DNA from: an uncultured Opitutia bacterium
GTDB taxonomy: Bacteria; Verrucomicrobiota; Verrucomicrobiia; Opitutales; Opitutaceae
Direction of reading: 5' to 3'
Assembly (NCBI GenBank): GCA_937952235.1
Contig: CALFZM010000267.1
Span: 10,549-74,548 of the forward strand
Length of the DNA stretch: 64,000 bases
The notes below the pieces were generated by a model that saw nothing but the letters and a program-made list of their open reading frames with translations, did not search any database and was not told the DNA's origin. Position 1 is the stretch's first letter. Every line of letters starts with the position of its first letter. Position numbers and translations under genes: made by a program. Positions 1-9,230 of the stretch are shown here, in pieces.

Positions 1-49
1 CCGGCGGCGCGCCCGGGCGCCGTTCGGGCGGAGGAGCATCGTCGTCCAT
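1..49 (-). CDS. N-terminal fragment of an unidentified gene downstream of acpS
   Basis: An ATG at 49 opens a minus-strand frame that runs off the left edge without a stop. The 16 visible codons begin MDDDAPPPERRPGAPP, a proline-rich, acidic-then-basic start with no recognisable domain. It lies 8 bases after the acpS stop, so it may be the next gene of the pdxJ-acpS operon. The fragment is too short to identify, and it could also be non-coding. Confidence 0.35.
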   Translation of the reverse strand, partial: MDDDAPPPERRPGAPP

Positions 50-57
50 CGGCGGAT

Positions 58-474
58 TCACGCGCGGACGAGGGCAGCGACGGCCATCGCGACCGTGTCG
101 GTGTGGGAAAGGCTCACGTGCACGTGCGTGGCGCCCACCTGCCGGAGCAGCGCCTCGCCCTGGGCGTCGAGTCGCACGAGCGGCTGGTGGCGTTCGCCGT
201 GATAGATCGAGACCGACTTCCAGCCCAGGTCCGCGCCGATGCCGGTGGAGAAACACTTCGAGACCGCCTCCTTGGCCGCGAAGCGGGCGGCATAATGCTT
301 GTGCGGGTACTTCATCGCCGCGCAATACGCCCGCTCCTCCTCGGTGAAGACGCGCTGCAGGAAGCGCTCGCCCTGCCGCTCGAGCACGCCGCGGATCCGC
401 TCGATCTCGATGACGTCGGTGCCGAGGCCGATCAGGATGCCGCCGGGCGGAAGGGAGACGGCCGCCATGCTCAC
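58..474 (-). CDS. acpS: Holo-[acyl-carrier-protein] synthase
   Basis: AcpS transfers the 4'-phosphopantetheine arm from coenzyme A to a serine of acyl carrier protein in the cytoplasm, activating fatty acid synthesis. The 138-residue product matches the family length of about 120-140. The N-terminal motif [12 protein letters not shown] carries the Mg-binding Asp, and [12 protein letters not shown] carries the conserved Glu/Lys; the C-terminal HVSLSHT motif is also present. The frame opens with GTG at 474, which overlaps the pdxJ stop (GTGA), with an in-frame ATG two codons later at 468. Either start gives translational coupling to pdxJ. Confidence 0.95.
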   Translation of the reverse strand: MSMAAVSLPPGGILIGLGTDVIEIERIRGVLERQGERFLQRVFTEEERAYCAAMKYPHKHYAARFAAKEAVSKCFSTGIGADLGWKSVSIYHGERHQPLVRLDAQGEALLRQVGATHVHVSLSHTDTVAMAVAALVRA

Positions 475-1214
475 CCCTTCATCCGCGCCTTCATCTCGCG
501 GACGGCCTCGTCCACCCCGGTGAAGACCGCCCGGCTCACGATGCTGTGGCCGATGTTGAGCTCATGGAGGTGCGGGAGGGTGCGGACCTCGGCGATGTTC
601 ACGTAGTTGATCCCGTGCCCGGCGTTGACCACGAGCCCGCGATCGTGGGCGCGCACCGCGCCGAGCCGCAGCCGCTGGAACTCGGCCGCGCGGCGCGGCG
701 TCGGGTAGGCGTGCGCGTAGGCGCCCGTGTGCAGCTCGACGTACGGCGCGCCCAGCTGCGCGCTCAGCTCGATCTGCGGTTCGTCCGCGTCGATGAAGAG
801 ACTCGTCTTGATCCCGGCGCCATTCATCGCCTCGAGGCAGGCGCGGACCCGGTCGCGGTTGCCCACCACGTCGAGGCCGCCCTCGGTCGTGACCTCCTGG
901 CGGTTCTCCGGCACGAGGCAGACGAACTCCGGCTTCAACTCGAGCGCGAACGCGGTCATCGCCGGCGTGCAGGCCATCTCGAGGTTGAGCCGGGTGGTGA
1001 CCGCCTCGCGCAGGCGCCAGACGTCGCGCTCCTGGATGTGCCGCCGGTCCTCGCGCAGGTGGACCGTGATGCCGTCGGCGCCGGCGCGCTCGGCCAGCGT
1101 GGCGAACGTGACCGGGTCGGGCTCGATGAAGGTCCCCGTCGTCGCCCCGGCGTCGCGATACCGCGCCTGCCGCAACGTCGCACAGTGGTCGATGTTCACG
1201 CCGAGAAGGATCAT
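471..1214 (-). CDS. pdxJ: Pyridoxine 5'-phosphate synthase
   Basis: PdxJ condenses 1-deoxy-D-xylulose 5-phosphate with 3-amino-2-oxopropyl phosphate to give pyridoxine 5'-phosphate, the last ring-forming step of DXP-dependent vitamin B6 synthesis. The 247-residue protein starts with the family signature [16 protein letters not shown] and contains [15 protein letters not shown] and the C-terminal NAGHGINY and ELNIGHSIV motifs of the TIM barrel. The frame is open upstream to 1322, but homologues begin at this ATG (1214), and the upstream residues are Arg/Ala-rich and unlike the family. It overlaps acpS by four bases. The pdxJ-acpS pairing is common in bacteria. Confidence 0.96.
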   Translation of the reverse strand: MILLGVNIDHCATLRQARYRDAGATTGTFIEPDPVTFATLAERAGADGITVHLREDRRHIQERDVWRLREAVTTRLNLEMACTPAMTAFALELKPEFVCLVPENRQEVTTEGGLDVVGNRDRVRACLEAMNGAGIKTSLFIDADEPQIELSAQLGAPYVELHTGAYAHAYPTPRRAAEFQRLRLGAVRAHDRGLVVNAGHGINYVNIAEVRTLPHLHELNIGHSIVSRAVFTGVDEAVREMKARMKG

Positions 1215-1372
1215 GAGGAGGCCTTCGACTACGCGCGCGGCGACGGAGTTGGCAAAGGAATTGTCGGCCGGCGGCGACGGAGCCGCTGCTCCCCGGCCGC
1301 GGGAAGGACGAGCGGCTGCCATCCGTAGATTTTCCGCTTCCGGCCCACGCCCAATCCGCGTTGGCTGGGGGG

Positions 1373-2104
1373 ATGCCCGCCGTGCCCCCGAAACGCGAGA
1401 ACCTGTTCCTGAACCTTCTCTGCAACATCGCGGTGCCGACGATCGTGCTGATGAAGTTCAGCAGCGACAAGTGGCTCGGGCCGCAGTGGGGCATGCTCGT
1501 CGCGCTGGCCTTTCCCCTCGGCTACCTGGTCTACGATCTCATCAAACGGAGGAAGACGAATGTCTTCTCCGTCGTGGGCATCGCGAGCGTGCTGCTCACG
1601 GGCACGCTGAACCAGCTCAAGGCCGATGGCTTCTGGTTCGCGGTGAAGGAGGGGGCGGTCCCGCTCGTCTTCGGCGCCGCGGTGCTGATCTCGATGCGGA
1701 CAAAGCAGCCGCTCGTCCACGAGATGCTCTGGAACGACCAGGTGATCGACACCGCGAAGGTCAACGCCGCCCTGGCCGAGCGCGGCAACCAGTCCGCGTT
1801 CGCCCGCCTGCTCGACCGGGCGAGCTACGGCATGGCGCTGTCGTTTCTCCTCAGCTCAGTGCTGAACTTCGGCCTCGCGCGCTACCTGCTCCGCAGCCCG
1901 CCGGGCACGGAGGCGTTCAACGCGGAGCTGGGCAAGATGCAGATGCTGAGCTGGCCGGTGATCGTGCTGCCGACGATGGCGGTGACGATCGTCGTGTTCT
2001 ACCGCCTGATCACGGGCATGACGCAGCTCACGGGGCTCGACTTCGAGGCGATCATCCACGGCGGCAAGCCCAAGCCCGACCCCGCGGCGGGTGCGGGCCG
2101 CTGA
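1373..2104 (+). CDS. VC0807-like integral membrane protein
   Basis: This 243-residue polytopic membrane protein has about six hydrophobic segments, for example around residues 15-30, 38-55, 65-82, 90-110, 150-172 and 190-212. A Lys/Arg-rich loop (LIKRRKTN) follows the second. The layout and the segment [20 protein letters not shown] resemble the uncharacterised VC0807 family, which is distantly like intracellular septation protein A. Its function is unknown. The ATG at 1373 is preferred over an in-frame TTG at 1361. It is divergent from pdxJ and convergent with citrate synthase, and the two converging stops lie in opposite arms of a hairpin. Confidence 0.75.
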   Translation: MPAVPPKRENLFLNLLCNIAVPTIVLMKFSSDKWLGPQWGMLVALAFPLGYLVYDLIKRRKTNVFSVVGIASVLLTGTLNQLKADGFWFAVKEGAVPLVFGAAVLISMRTKQPLVHEMLWNDQVIDTAKVNAALAERGNQSAFARLLDRASYGMALSFLLSSVLNFGLARYLLRSPPGTEAFNAELGKMQMLSWPVIVLPTMAVTIVVFYRLITGMTQLTGLDFEAIIHGGKPKPDPAAGAGR

Positions 2105-2128
2105 CGGCGCCGACCGCGGCTCAGCGGC
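2097..2128. terminator. Palindrome spanning two convergent stop codons
   Basis: Arms GCCGCTGA (2097-2104) and TCAGCGGC (2121-2128) are perfect 8-bp inverted repeats around a 16-bp GC-rich loop. The left arm contains the stop of the membrane-protein gene and the right arm the stop of citrate synthase. There is no T-tract, so a classical terminator is not shown. A bidirectional attenuating hairpin is possible. Confidence 0.35.
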
Positions 2129-3419
2129 GCTCGGCGATCGCGACGTAGTCGCGCTTCGTCGCGCCGACGTACACCTGCCGGGGCCGGTAGATGCGCCCCT
2201 TGGGCTGCGAGGCGACCTCGCGCCAGTTGGCGATGTAGCCCGGCGAGCGGCCGATCGCGAACATCGTCGTGAACATGTTCATCGGGATGCCCAGCGCGCG
2301 CATGATGATGCCGGAGTAGAAATCCACGTTCGGGTACAGCTTGCGCGAGATGAAGTAGTCGTCGCGCAGCGCGGCCTGCTCGAGGTTCTTCGCGATGACG
2401 AGCAGCGGGTCGTCGATGCCGAGCTTCCCGAGCACGGTGTCGCAGGCCTCGCCGATGATCTTCGCCCGCGGGTCGAAGTTGCGGTACACCGCGTGGCCGA
2501 AGCCCATCAGGCGGTTGCTCTTCGAGCCCGACTTGGCGGCGGCGATGAAGCGCGTGCCGTCGTCGCCCTCGTCGTGGATCGACTGCAGCATTTCCATCAC
2601 GGCGACGTTGGCCCCGCCGTGCAGCGGGCCCGAGAGCGCGCAGATGCCGGCCGAGATCGAGGTGAAGAGATTGGCCTGGCTCGAGCCCACCATGCGGACC
2701 GTCGACGTGGAGCAGTTCTGCTCGTGGTCGGCGTGGAGCAGGAGCACGAGGTTGAGCGCCTTGGCCACCTCCGGCATCGCGATGTAGTCCTTGTACGGCT
2801 CGGAAAACATCATGTGCAGGAAGTTGTCGCAGAACGGCAGCTCCTGCTTCGGGAAGATGTACGGCAGCCCGCGCTGGTAGCGATAGATCATCGCCACGAA
2901 GGTGCGGATCTTCGAAATCGCGATCGCCGCCGCGAGGTCGAAGTTGCGCAGGTCGCGCTCGAAGTTGTTCGTCGCCAGGTCGGCATGGTACGCCGGCAGC
3001 GCGCTCACGAGGGCGGAGAGCATCGCCATCGGCGACGCCGTCGTCGGGAAACCCTCGAGGATCTTCTGCATCTGCGTCTCGACCGCGGCGTTCTTGCGCA
3101 GCAGCAGGCCGAATTCCTTCCGTTGCACCTGCGTCGGCAGCTCGCCGTAGATCACGAGATAGGCGGTCTCGACGAAATCGCTCTGGTTCGCGAGCTGCTC
3201 GATCGGATAGCCGCGGTGCCGCAGGATGCCGTTGTCGCCATCGAGGTAGGTGATCTTGCTCTCGCACGAGCCGGTGTTGCCATAGCCCTGGTCGAAGGCG
3301 ATATGGCCGCTGGCGGATCGCAACGTGCGCGTATCGATCGCCTTTTCCCCTTCCGTGCCCTCGATCACCGGCAGGGGGTATTCCTTTTCGTCAATTTTCA
3401 GCGACGCAGTCTTGGCCAT
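2121..3419 (-). CDS. gltA: Citrate synthase, type II
   Basis: Citrate synthase condenses oxaloacetate with acetyl-CoA to citrate at the entry to the TCA cycle. The 432-residue length fits the hexameric, NADH-sensitive type II enzymes. The beta-strand N-terminal region ([19 protein letters not shown]), the [15 protein letters not shown] segment with an active-site His, [15 protein letters not shown] with the second His, and the C-terminal catalytic Asp in [15 protein letters not shown] are all present. Homologues begin at [11 protein letters not shown] (3419); the open frame beyond that to 3551 is Arg-rich and not family-like. It is a single-gene unit, with no other TCA genes beside it. Confidence 0.96.
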   Translation of the reverse strand: MAKTASLKIDEKEYPLPVIEGTEGEKAIDTRTLRSASGHIAFDQGYGNTGSCESKITYLDGDNGILRHRGYPIEQLANQSDFVETAYLVIYGELPTQVQRKEFGLLLRKNAAVETQMQKILEGFPTTASPMAMLSALVSALPAYHADLATNNFERDLRNFDLAAAIAISKIRTFVAMIYRYQRGLPYIFPKQELPFCDNFLHMMFSEPYKDYIAMPEVAKALNLVLLLHADHEQNCSTSTVRMVGSSQANLFTSISAGICALSGPLHGGANVAVMEMLQSIHDEGDDGTRFIAAAKSGSKSNRLMGFGHAVYRNFDPRAKIIGEACDTVLGKLGIDDPLLVIAKNLEQAALRDDYFISRKLYPNVDFYSGIIMRALGIPMNMFTTMFAIGRSPGYIANWREVASQPKGRIYRPRQVYVGATKRDYVAIAERR

Positions 3420-3596
3420 ATCACGACGAGCGAACGCAAAAGCGCGCCGCTGGCAAAGAAAAGTTTGCCGCGGGCGCACGCCGCGCCGCGGAATTAGCGC
3501 GCGCCGCCGACGGAAGTGCACCCGCTGATGGAAACGAATGGCCGCACGCACGCGCCGCGTGGCCGCGCGCGGAGCGCGTCGCCCGCCCGTTCCTCG

Positions 3597-5351
3597 CTAA
3601 GGCGCGCGCCCGGGACTTTCGCTTTCGCCCGCGCCGGGTTGAAACACCGGCAGCGTGCCGTCGAGCACCGCCTGCATGCGCGCGAGCGCGCCGGCCTCGC
3701 CGTCGGCGAGATCGGTTTGCAGGAGCACGTACGCCCACCGGTCCACTCGCGCGCGCGCGACCCGGTTCCACGTGTCCGTCCAAAAACGTCCCCAGTGCGA
3801 GGGCGTCACGGTGTCGCGTCCGGCAAACCAGTACGCCACGAGCTGCGGCACGCTCACGCGCCCCTGCGGCGTCGGCCGCTCGCGCCGCACGCGCAGCACG
3901 GTCGCCGGCACCGGCCCGCCCCCGGCGCCGCGAAACGCGTGCCGGGTCGCACCCTCGATCGTCCAGCCCTGTCCGACCAGGCAGAGTTCAGGCCGGTGAA
4001 TCGACGTGCGGTCGCGCCCGCTCAGCACGATCGAAAGGAACACGTCGCGCCGCCGGTCGGCCAGGTTGGCGTACCAACGCCGCGAATAGCCGGTGTCGGG
4101 TGGCAGGATCTCCCGCTCCACGGGGCTGACCTCGACGCGCTGCCCGATCCACTCGGTGCCGAGGAACGCGGGGAGTTCCACCGGATTGAGTCCATCCGCG
4201 GCGAGCCGCACGCCCGCCTCGCCGCCACCCGGCCGCTGCGCGAGGCGATGAAGAAACGCCATCTCGGCGCCGGCCAGCGCCACGACGACCGCCGCGACCG
4301 CCGCGCCGGTCGAACCGGCGGGGCGCATCCCGGCCCGCGCGCTTCCCGTCGCCGGCGCAGGCGAGTCCGGCGCGTCCCCCGCCGCCGCTTCGGGCCGGAA
4401 GCGCTGGAGGACTGCGATCGCCGCCAGCACGCCGCCGAGCACGATCACGAACACCCCGTAGCCCATGATCGCGTGCACGCGCTCGCCCCATGCCGAGCCG
4501 GCCGCGTGGGCCGCGAAGATGATCGCGACGATGCGGACGACGTTGCCCAGGTACACGAGCGGCAACGCCAGCGCGAGGATCAGCCCGCGCCGCCACGCGG
4601 AACGGAAGTTCAGGTAACCGAAAAGGAGGGTCAGCGCCGTCAGCGCCATCAACGAACGCACTCCCGAGCACGGCGCCGCGACGTCGTAGTTGAAGCGTCC
4701 GTCGGGCGCCAGCAGCTGCGTGCCGCTGCGCAGCACGGGAATGCCCGCCGCCCGCGCGATCGCCTCGCCGGCATCGGTCACCCAGACGCGCAGCGGCAGC
4801 CCGATCTCGTCGAGGATGCCCACCGGAATGGCGAAGACCAGGAAGCCGAGGGGGAACAGCGCCGCCGCGCCCCAGCGCGGGCCGCCGGCGAGCCGGATGA
4901 CGCCCCAGGCGTACACCAGCAGCGCCACGATCGAGATCCGCGCCTGCTGCGCGGCGAAACCCGCCGCATGCAGCAGCAGGGCCGCGAGGAGCGCGAGGGC
5001 CGCCGGCCAAATCGATCCTGCCGGCGAGGGGTCGCGCGCGAGAGCGGCCCGCTGCCGCCACATCAGCCAGCCGCTGAGCGCAAGGATCACCCAGCCGTGC
5101 TCCGTCTCGGACGCCGGGTTCAGCCACTGGTAACCCCACCAGTAGAACAACGACGCGGAATCGATGTAGCCACGACCCGCGTTGCCGAAGAACTGGAACA
5201 GCGCCAGGCCCGCCAGCGCGCACGCCAGCGCGCTCCAGGCCTGCGGCGCGACGGGGCGGCGGGAGGGGGACACGGGCGCAGAGAAGACATGCCGTCCCGA
5301 CTTTGGCAAAAAACTTTCCCGCGGCCCGCGCGCCCACGTGCTTCCGGGCAC
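3597..5351 (-). CDS. Exosortase fused to a C-terminal EpsI domain
   Basis: Exosortases are membrane transpeptidase-like enzymes thought to process PEP-CTERM-type sorting tags, and their genes sit with exopolysaccharide genes. The N-terminal ~340 residues hold about eight membrane helices and the exosortase catalytic triad: Cys in APCSGVRSL (~228), Arg in GNVVRIV (~273) and His in ERVHAIMGYG (~293). Residues ~350-584 form a periplasmic EpsI-type domain with the signature SIHRPELCLVGQGW (~452). Two-domain proteins of this kind are known, while EpsI is often a separate gene. It is divergent from a glycosyltransferase only 50 bp away and belongs to the polysaccharide locus that follows. No PEP-CTERM tail was recognised on any protein in the window, so its substrates must lie elsewhere. 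Confidence 0.9.
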   Translation of the reverse strand: MPGSTWARGPRESFLPKSGRHVFSAPVSPSRRPVAPQAWSALACALAGLALFQFFGNAGRGYIDSASLFYWWGYQWLNPASETEHGWVILALSGWLMWRQRAALARDPSPAGSIWPAALALLAALLLHAAGFAAQQARISIVALLVYAWGVIRLAGGPRWGAAALFPLGFLVFAIPVGILDEIGLPLRVWVTDAGEAIARAAGIPVLRSGTQLLAPDGRFNYDVAAPCSGVRSLMALTALTLLFGYLNFRSAWRRGLILALALPLVYLGNVVRIVAIIFAAHAAGSAWGERVHAIMGYGVFVIVLGGVLAAIAVLQRFRPEAAAGDAPDSPAPATGSARAGMRPAGSTGAAVAAVVVALAGAEMAFLHRLAQRPGGGEAGVRLAADGLNPVELPAFLGTEWIGQRVEVSPVEREILPPDTGYSRRWYANLADRRRDVFLSIVLSGRDRTSIHRPELCLVGQGWTIEGATRHAFRGAGGGPVPATVLRVRRERPTPQGRVSVPQLVAYWFAGRDTVTPSHWGRFWTDTWNRVARARVDRWAYVLLQTDLADGEAGALARMQAVLDGTLPVFQPGAGESESPGRAP

Positions 5352-5401
5352 GGCTTGCCAGACCCGGGCGCCCCGCGCTATCGCTCCCCGCGCCCCGACC
5401 G

Positions 5402-6541
5402 ATGCAACTCTACGTCTTCGCCCACCCGCCTCCGCCCGTGCACGGGCAGAGCGTGATGGTGAAGTTGCTCCTCGACCGGCTGCCGGCCGAGCCCGGTTTT
5501 ACGGTCCGTCCGCTGGCGGTGCGACTCTCGCGCGACAGCGCCGACATCGGCCGCCTGCGACCGGGAAAGCTGTTCGCGCTGCTCGTCGCCTGCGCCCGCG
5601 CCTGCCGCGCGCGCGCCCGGCACGGCCCCGGCTACCTGTATTACGTGCCGGCGCCGGGCAAACGCGGCGCGCTCTACCGGGATTTCATCGCCCTCGCGCT
5701 CTGCCGACCCTGGTTTCGCGGCCTGATCCTGCACTGGCACGCGGTCGGGCTCGGGGCGTGGCTCGACACGCACGCGAGCGGCCTCGAACGCTGGCTCGCC
5801 CGCCGGCTGCTCGGCGGCGCCGCGCTCGCCCTCGTGCTGGCGCCCCAGGTGGCGGACGATGCCCGCCGGCTTTCCCCGCGCCGGCTCGCCGTCGTGCCGA
5901 ACGGCGTGCCCGATCCGTCCGGTGCGCCGGCACCGCTTCCCGCCGGCCCGGTCTGCCGCGTGCTCTACCTCGGGCTGTGCAGTCGCGAGAAGGGCGTCTT
6001 CGACCTGGTCGAGGCGTGCGCGCTGCTCGCGGCCCGCGCTCCCGGACGCTTCCACGTGACGCTTGCCGGCGGCGCGGCTTCGCCCGCGGAAGCCGAGGCG
6101 CTGCGCGCAGCGGTGGCCCGGCTGCCGGACGGCAGTGCCGCGTGGATCGGTTTCGCGGACGCAGCCCGCAAGCAGGCGCTGCTGGCCGGTTGCGACGTGT
6201 TTTGTTTCCCGACCCGTTATCCCCACGAAGGCCAGCCGCTGGTATTGATCGAGGCGCTGGCGCACGATCGAGCGATCGTCACGACCCGCTGGCGCGCGAT
6301 CCCGGGCATGCTGCCCGCGGAGCACGTGCAGTTCGTTCCCGCCGGCGACCCGGAGGCACTCGCCGCCGCCCTCGAAACCGCCGCCCGCACGCCCGCGCCG
6401 GTCGGCGCCCTTCGCCGGCACTACCTCGCCCATTTCACCCCGGAGCGCCATATCGCGGTCCTGGCCGCGGCGCTGCGTTCGCTCGAAGCCGCCCCGCCGG
6501 CCTATCCGGACTCATGCAGTCGGCCTTCAAATCAGCCGTGA
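5402..6541 (+). CDS. Glycosyltransferase family 4 (GT-B), surface polysaccharide assembly
   Basis: This 379-residue GT-B fold glycosyltransferase probably adds a sugar from a nucleotide donor to a lipid-linked glycan on the cytoplasmic face. The C-terminal nucleotide-sugar domain shows VLYLGLCSREKGVFDLVEA and the E-x7-E-like segment FPTRYPHEGQPLVLIEALA typical of GT4. The N-terminus has HPPPPVHGQSVMV, a common acceptor-domain glycine loop. The ATG at 5402 is chosen because the sequence then starts with a beta strand (MQLYVFAH); the open frame upstream is proline/arginine-rich. The last ~10 codons lie inside a dispersed repeat (6510-6657), so the C-terminal tail SCSRPSNQP is probably repeat-derived. 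Donor and acceptor are unknown. Confidence 0.88.
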   Translation: MQLYVFAHPPPPVHGQSVMVKLLLDRLPAEPGFTVRPLAVRLSRDSADIGRLRPGKLFALLVACARACRARARHGPGYLYYVPAPGKRGALYRDFIALALCRPWFRGLILHWHAVGLGAWLDTHASGLERWLARRLLGGAALALVLAPQVADDARRLSPRRLAVVPNGVPDPSGAPAPLPAGPVCRVLYLGLCSREKGVFDLVEACALLAARAPGRFHVTLAGGAASPAEAEALRAAVARLPDGSAAWIGFADAARKQALLAGCDVFCFPTRYPHEGQPLVLIEALAHDRAIVTTRWRAIPGMLPAEHVQFVPAGDPEALAAALETAARTPAPVGALRRHYLAHFTPERHIAVLAAALRSLEAAPPAYPDSCSRPSNQP

Positions 6542-6657
6542 GAACGGCCGCACTCAAAGGTGGAGCGGCTTGTCCTCAAGCTGCCGCGGACCGGTCCATC
6601 GCACGTCAGCCGCCTGGGGACAGGCGGCTCCACCGCAACGGCATCATTCCGGCTGAG
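6510..6657 (+). repeat. 148-bp dispersed repeat, copy A
   Basis: This copy is close to 26632-26779 over its whole length, and to 16281-16420 on the opposite strand. The core is CACGTCAGCCGCCTGGGGAC followed by AGGCGGCTCCACCGC. It contains a perfect hairpin at 6608-6629 with arms AGCCGCCTG and CAGGCGGCT and a GGGA loop. It sits between two convergent glycosyltransferase genes and overlaps the end of the first. It is a REP-like or other small mobile repeat, and the hairpin may stop transcription from both sides. Confidence 0.85.
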
Positions 6658-6665
6658 CAGGCGAA

Positions 6666-7778
6666 TCAGCGCGGGTGGAGGACCTGCCGGTAGAATTCGA
6701 GATGCCGCCGCGCGCTCGCCGTCGCGGTGAAACGCTCCAGGGCCGGGCGGTCGATGGATGCCGGACCCTCCGCCAGGGCGGCGGCCGCGGTGTCCAGGGC
6801 GCGCGCCAGGTCCACCGGATCGTCGGTGCGAAACAGCCAGCCGTTGACCGGGGGGTGCACGAGGTCCCTGGCTCCGCCGGAATCCGCCGCGATGACCGGC
6901 ACGCCCGCGAACAGCGCCTCGAGCATCGCCACCGAGAAGGGTTCGTACGCGGAGGCGACGACGAGCGCGTCCGCCTGGGCCAGCAGCGGGGCGGCCGACG
7001 GCTGCTCCCCGCCCCACTCGACCGCCGCGGCGAGTCCGAGCCGGGCCGTCGCCTGGCGCAACTCCGCCGCGTAGGCGCGGGCATCGTCGCTGCCATCCGC
7101 GCCGCCGATGTGTCGGAAACGCACACCGGACCGCTGCGACGCCGGCAGCGCGGCCAAGGCCTCGAGCACGAGGTGCCAGCGCTTCCAGCGCGTGAGGGTG
7201 CCCACGCCCGCCAGCCGCAGTCCTTGGCTGGACCCGGTGGTGCGCGGCAGCGGATTCGCCGCCAGCTCCGGTACGCAGCCGGGCAGGCAGCCCTGCCACG
7301 GATCGGAGCCGCTGCCCGCCAGCCCGTAGTACGCGCGCATCGCCGGGCTGAGCCAGCAGAGCCGGCCGGCCAGCCGGCGGGCGGCGCGGCGGTAATACCA
7401 GCGTTGCCGGCCGTAGCAGTGCACCGTCGCGGCCACCCGCCGCTCGCCCGCGGCGTGCAGGTGCAGCGCCACGGCGAGACCGGCGCGCGAATGGCCGTGA
7501 AACACGCGCGCCGGATCGGCCGCCAGCCAGGCCCGCACCTCCCGGGCCACCGCGCGCGCCCGCCACCAGGTGCGCGGACCGAGCCGCTCGCCGGCCAGCG
7601 GGGGAAACTCGAGTCGGGCCAGGGCGGGGAAACGCCGCGCCACGTGACCGCGATTGACGCCCATCACGCACGGAAACGCCTGCGCCCCGGCGAGCGTCGC
7701 CAGCACCGACGCGATCCCACCCCGGTCGTCATCGTATCCGGTGTAGTGAAGAACCGTCGGCAGCGGGGGCTCGGCCAT
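6666..7778 (-). CDS. Glycosyltransferase family 4 (GT-B)
   Basis: This 370-residue retaining GT-B glycosyltransferase lies in the polysaccharide locus. Visible features are the N-terminal GGIASVLATLAG loop, FHGHSRAGLAVALHLH in the acceptor domain, LRLAGVGTLTRWKRWHLVLE at the start of the donor domain, and the GT4 signature ASAYEPFSVAMLEALFAG with both conserved acidic residues, followed by GVPVIAADSGGARDLV. The ATG at 7778 (MAEPPLPTVLHYTG) places the first beta strand normally; an upstream ATG at 7835 would add 19 alanine-rich residues. It is convergent with the preceding glycosyltransferase and divergent from the flippase 104 bp away. Sugar specificity cannot be read from sequence. Confidence 0.88.
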   Translation of the reverse strand: MAEPPLPTVLHYTGYDDDRGGIASVLATLAGAQAFPCVMGVNRGHVARRFPALARLEFPPLAGERLGPRTWWRARAVAREVRAWLAADPARVFHGHSRAGLAVALHLHAAGERRVAATVHCYGRQRWYYRRAARRLAGRLCWLSPAMRAYYGLAGSGSDPWQGCLPGCVPELAANPLPRTTGSSQGLRLAGVGTLTRWKRWHLVLEALAALPASQRSGVRFRHIGGADGSDDARAYAAELRQATARLGLAAAVEWGGEQPSAAPLLAQADALVVASAYEPFSVAMLEALFAGVPVIAADSGGARDLVHPPVNGWLFRTDDPVDLARALDTAAAALAEGPASIDRPALERFTATASARRHLEFYRQVLHPR

Positions 7779-7882
7779 CGGGCCGAGAAAAGCGGCCGCG
7801 GCCGCGCGGGGAAATCCCAAATGCGTCGCGGTCACTTCGGCCTGTACGGTTCGCTTCGTCCGCGGCAGCGTGCACGCGCCGC

Positions 7883-9151
7883 ATGTCCCCTTCCCGGCTA
7901 CGCCTCATCCCGATCGCGCTCGCGCAGGGCTTCGGAGTCGGCTGCGGAATCGCGGGCGTGAAGATCAATTCCAGCCTCGTGCCGCCGGAGGTGCTCGGCG
8001 TGTACGGCGTGTTTCTCACCTTCGCTCCGATCGGCATGTGGGTCGTGCACGCGGGGCTGATGAAATTCACGGTGCGCCACTGGGCCGCCGCGCCCTCGCG
8101 GCCGGCGCTGCTGCGCGTCGTCGCCGCCGCGTGGGCGCGGCGGCTGCCATGGCTTGCGCTGCCCGCCGCCGCGGCGGCGTGGGCGCTCGGGGGGCTGGCG
8201 CCGGGACACGCCCTGGCGCTGGGCGGCGCGCTCTTCACGGCGGCCGGCCTGCTGGCGGCGACAGCGCTGGCGCAGGCGGCACTGCAGGCGGAAGGCGCGC
8301 ACTGGCGCGACAGCGCGGTGTCGATGGTGCTGTCCGTCACGCGCACATTCCTCCCGCCGCTGCTCTACGGCGCCACGGCGGGGGCGCTGGCAGCCCTGTG
8401 GGGCGGCTTCGCGCTGCACGCCGCCATCGGCGCGGTGGCGGCGGCGGTCATGCTCCGGCGGTACTGGCATCCGGCCGGCGCCGAAAGGGGGGCGCCGCTG
8501 GGCCGGACGTACGGCGGGCTGTTGTTCATCATGCTCGCGGCGGCGGGCTGGGCGCTGGCCGGCATCAACCGCTGGATCGTCGCGGGCTTTTTCGGCGAAC
8601 TCGCCGCGGGCTACTTCACGCTCGCGGGCGGCGCGGCCACGGTGCTCGCGTCGTCGCTGGGCGCGATCTTCATGCAGTACTTCCAACCGGGCATCTTCGC
8701 GCTCGCCGATGGCCCGGCGCCGGATCGGGCGCGCGTGGCCGCCCGCGTCGATCGCGTTGCCCTGGTCTACGCGGCCGCGGGCTTCGCCGCGGCGGGCGGG
8801 CTGGCGTGGCTCGGGCCCTGGCTCGTGGGGCCGCTGATTCATCCCAGCTACGCGGCCGCGCTGCCCTGGCTACTACCGGCGGGCTGTTTCGGCGTGGCCC
8901 TGATCACGCCCCAGTTCTACCAGACGCTGCTGCTCGCCGGACGCCGGGAGGACGCCTGCGGGACGGTCGAGATGATCAGCGCGCTCGTGCTCGCCGCCGG
9001 CTGCGTGGGCACGGCGCTGGCAGGGCAGGAATGGTTCGCGCGGTGGCTCCTGGTCACGCCCCTCGTCCCGTGGCTCGTCACGCGTCCGCTGGCACGCGCG
9101 GCATTTTTCCGTCCCGCGCGCGGCGGGATTGCGCCCCGCGAAGCACGCTGA
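7883..9151 (+). CDS. Wzx-type polysaccharide flippase (MOP superfamily)
   Basis: This 422-residue protein with 11-12 hydrophobic segments has the layout of O-antigen/exopolysaccharide flippases, which move undecaprenyl-linked repeat units across the inner membrane. The start MSPSRLRLIPIALAQGFG and the segment PEVLGVYGVFLTFAPIG are typical of the first helices of this family (polymorphic 'xxLGxYG' after helix 1). Helix 7 carries GINRWIVAGFFGELAAGYFTLAGG, again family-like. It lies among glycosyltransferases and upstream of an O-antigen ligase-like gene, as expected of a Wzx/Wzy pathway. Sequence conservation in this family is weak, so the call rests on topology and context. Confidence 0.82.
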   Translation: MSPSRLRLIPIALAQGFGVGCGIAGVKINSSLVPPEVLGVYGVFLTFAPIGMWVVHAGLMKFTVRHWAAAPSRPALLRVVAAAWARRLPWLALPAAAAAWALGGLAPGHALALGGALFTAAGLLAATALAQAALQAEGAHWRDSAVSMVLSVTRTFLPPLLYGATAGALAALWGGFALHAAIGAVAAAVMLRRYWHPAGAERGAPLGRTYGGLLFIMLAAAGWALAGINRWIVAGFFGELAAGYFTLAGGAATVLASSLGAIFMQYFQPGIFALADGPAPDRARVAARVDRVALVYAAAGFAAAGGLAWLGPWLVGPLIHPSYAAALPWLLPAGCFGVALITPQFYQTLLLAGRREDACGTVEMISALVLAAGCVGTALAGQEWFARWLLVTPLVPWLVTRPLARAAFFRPARGGIAPREAR

Positions 9152-9203
9152 AGCGCGGCGGCAGCATCGCCCGGACGCGCCCTCCCCCGCCGGCCGCGTC
9201 GTG

Positions 9204-9230
9204 CCGCGGGCGGGGTTCAACCGCCCGCGG
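9204..9230. terminator. GC-rich hairpin between convergent genes
   Basis: Perfect 10-bp arms CCGCGGGCGG (9204-9213) and CCGCCCGCGG (9221-9230) flank a 7-base loop. The hairpin overlaps the last codons and stop of the minus-strand GT2 gene and lies 52 bp after the flippase stop. It has no T-run. It is a plausible bidirectional transcription end, but this is inferred. Confidence 0.4.
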
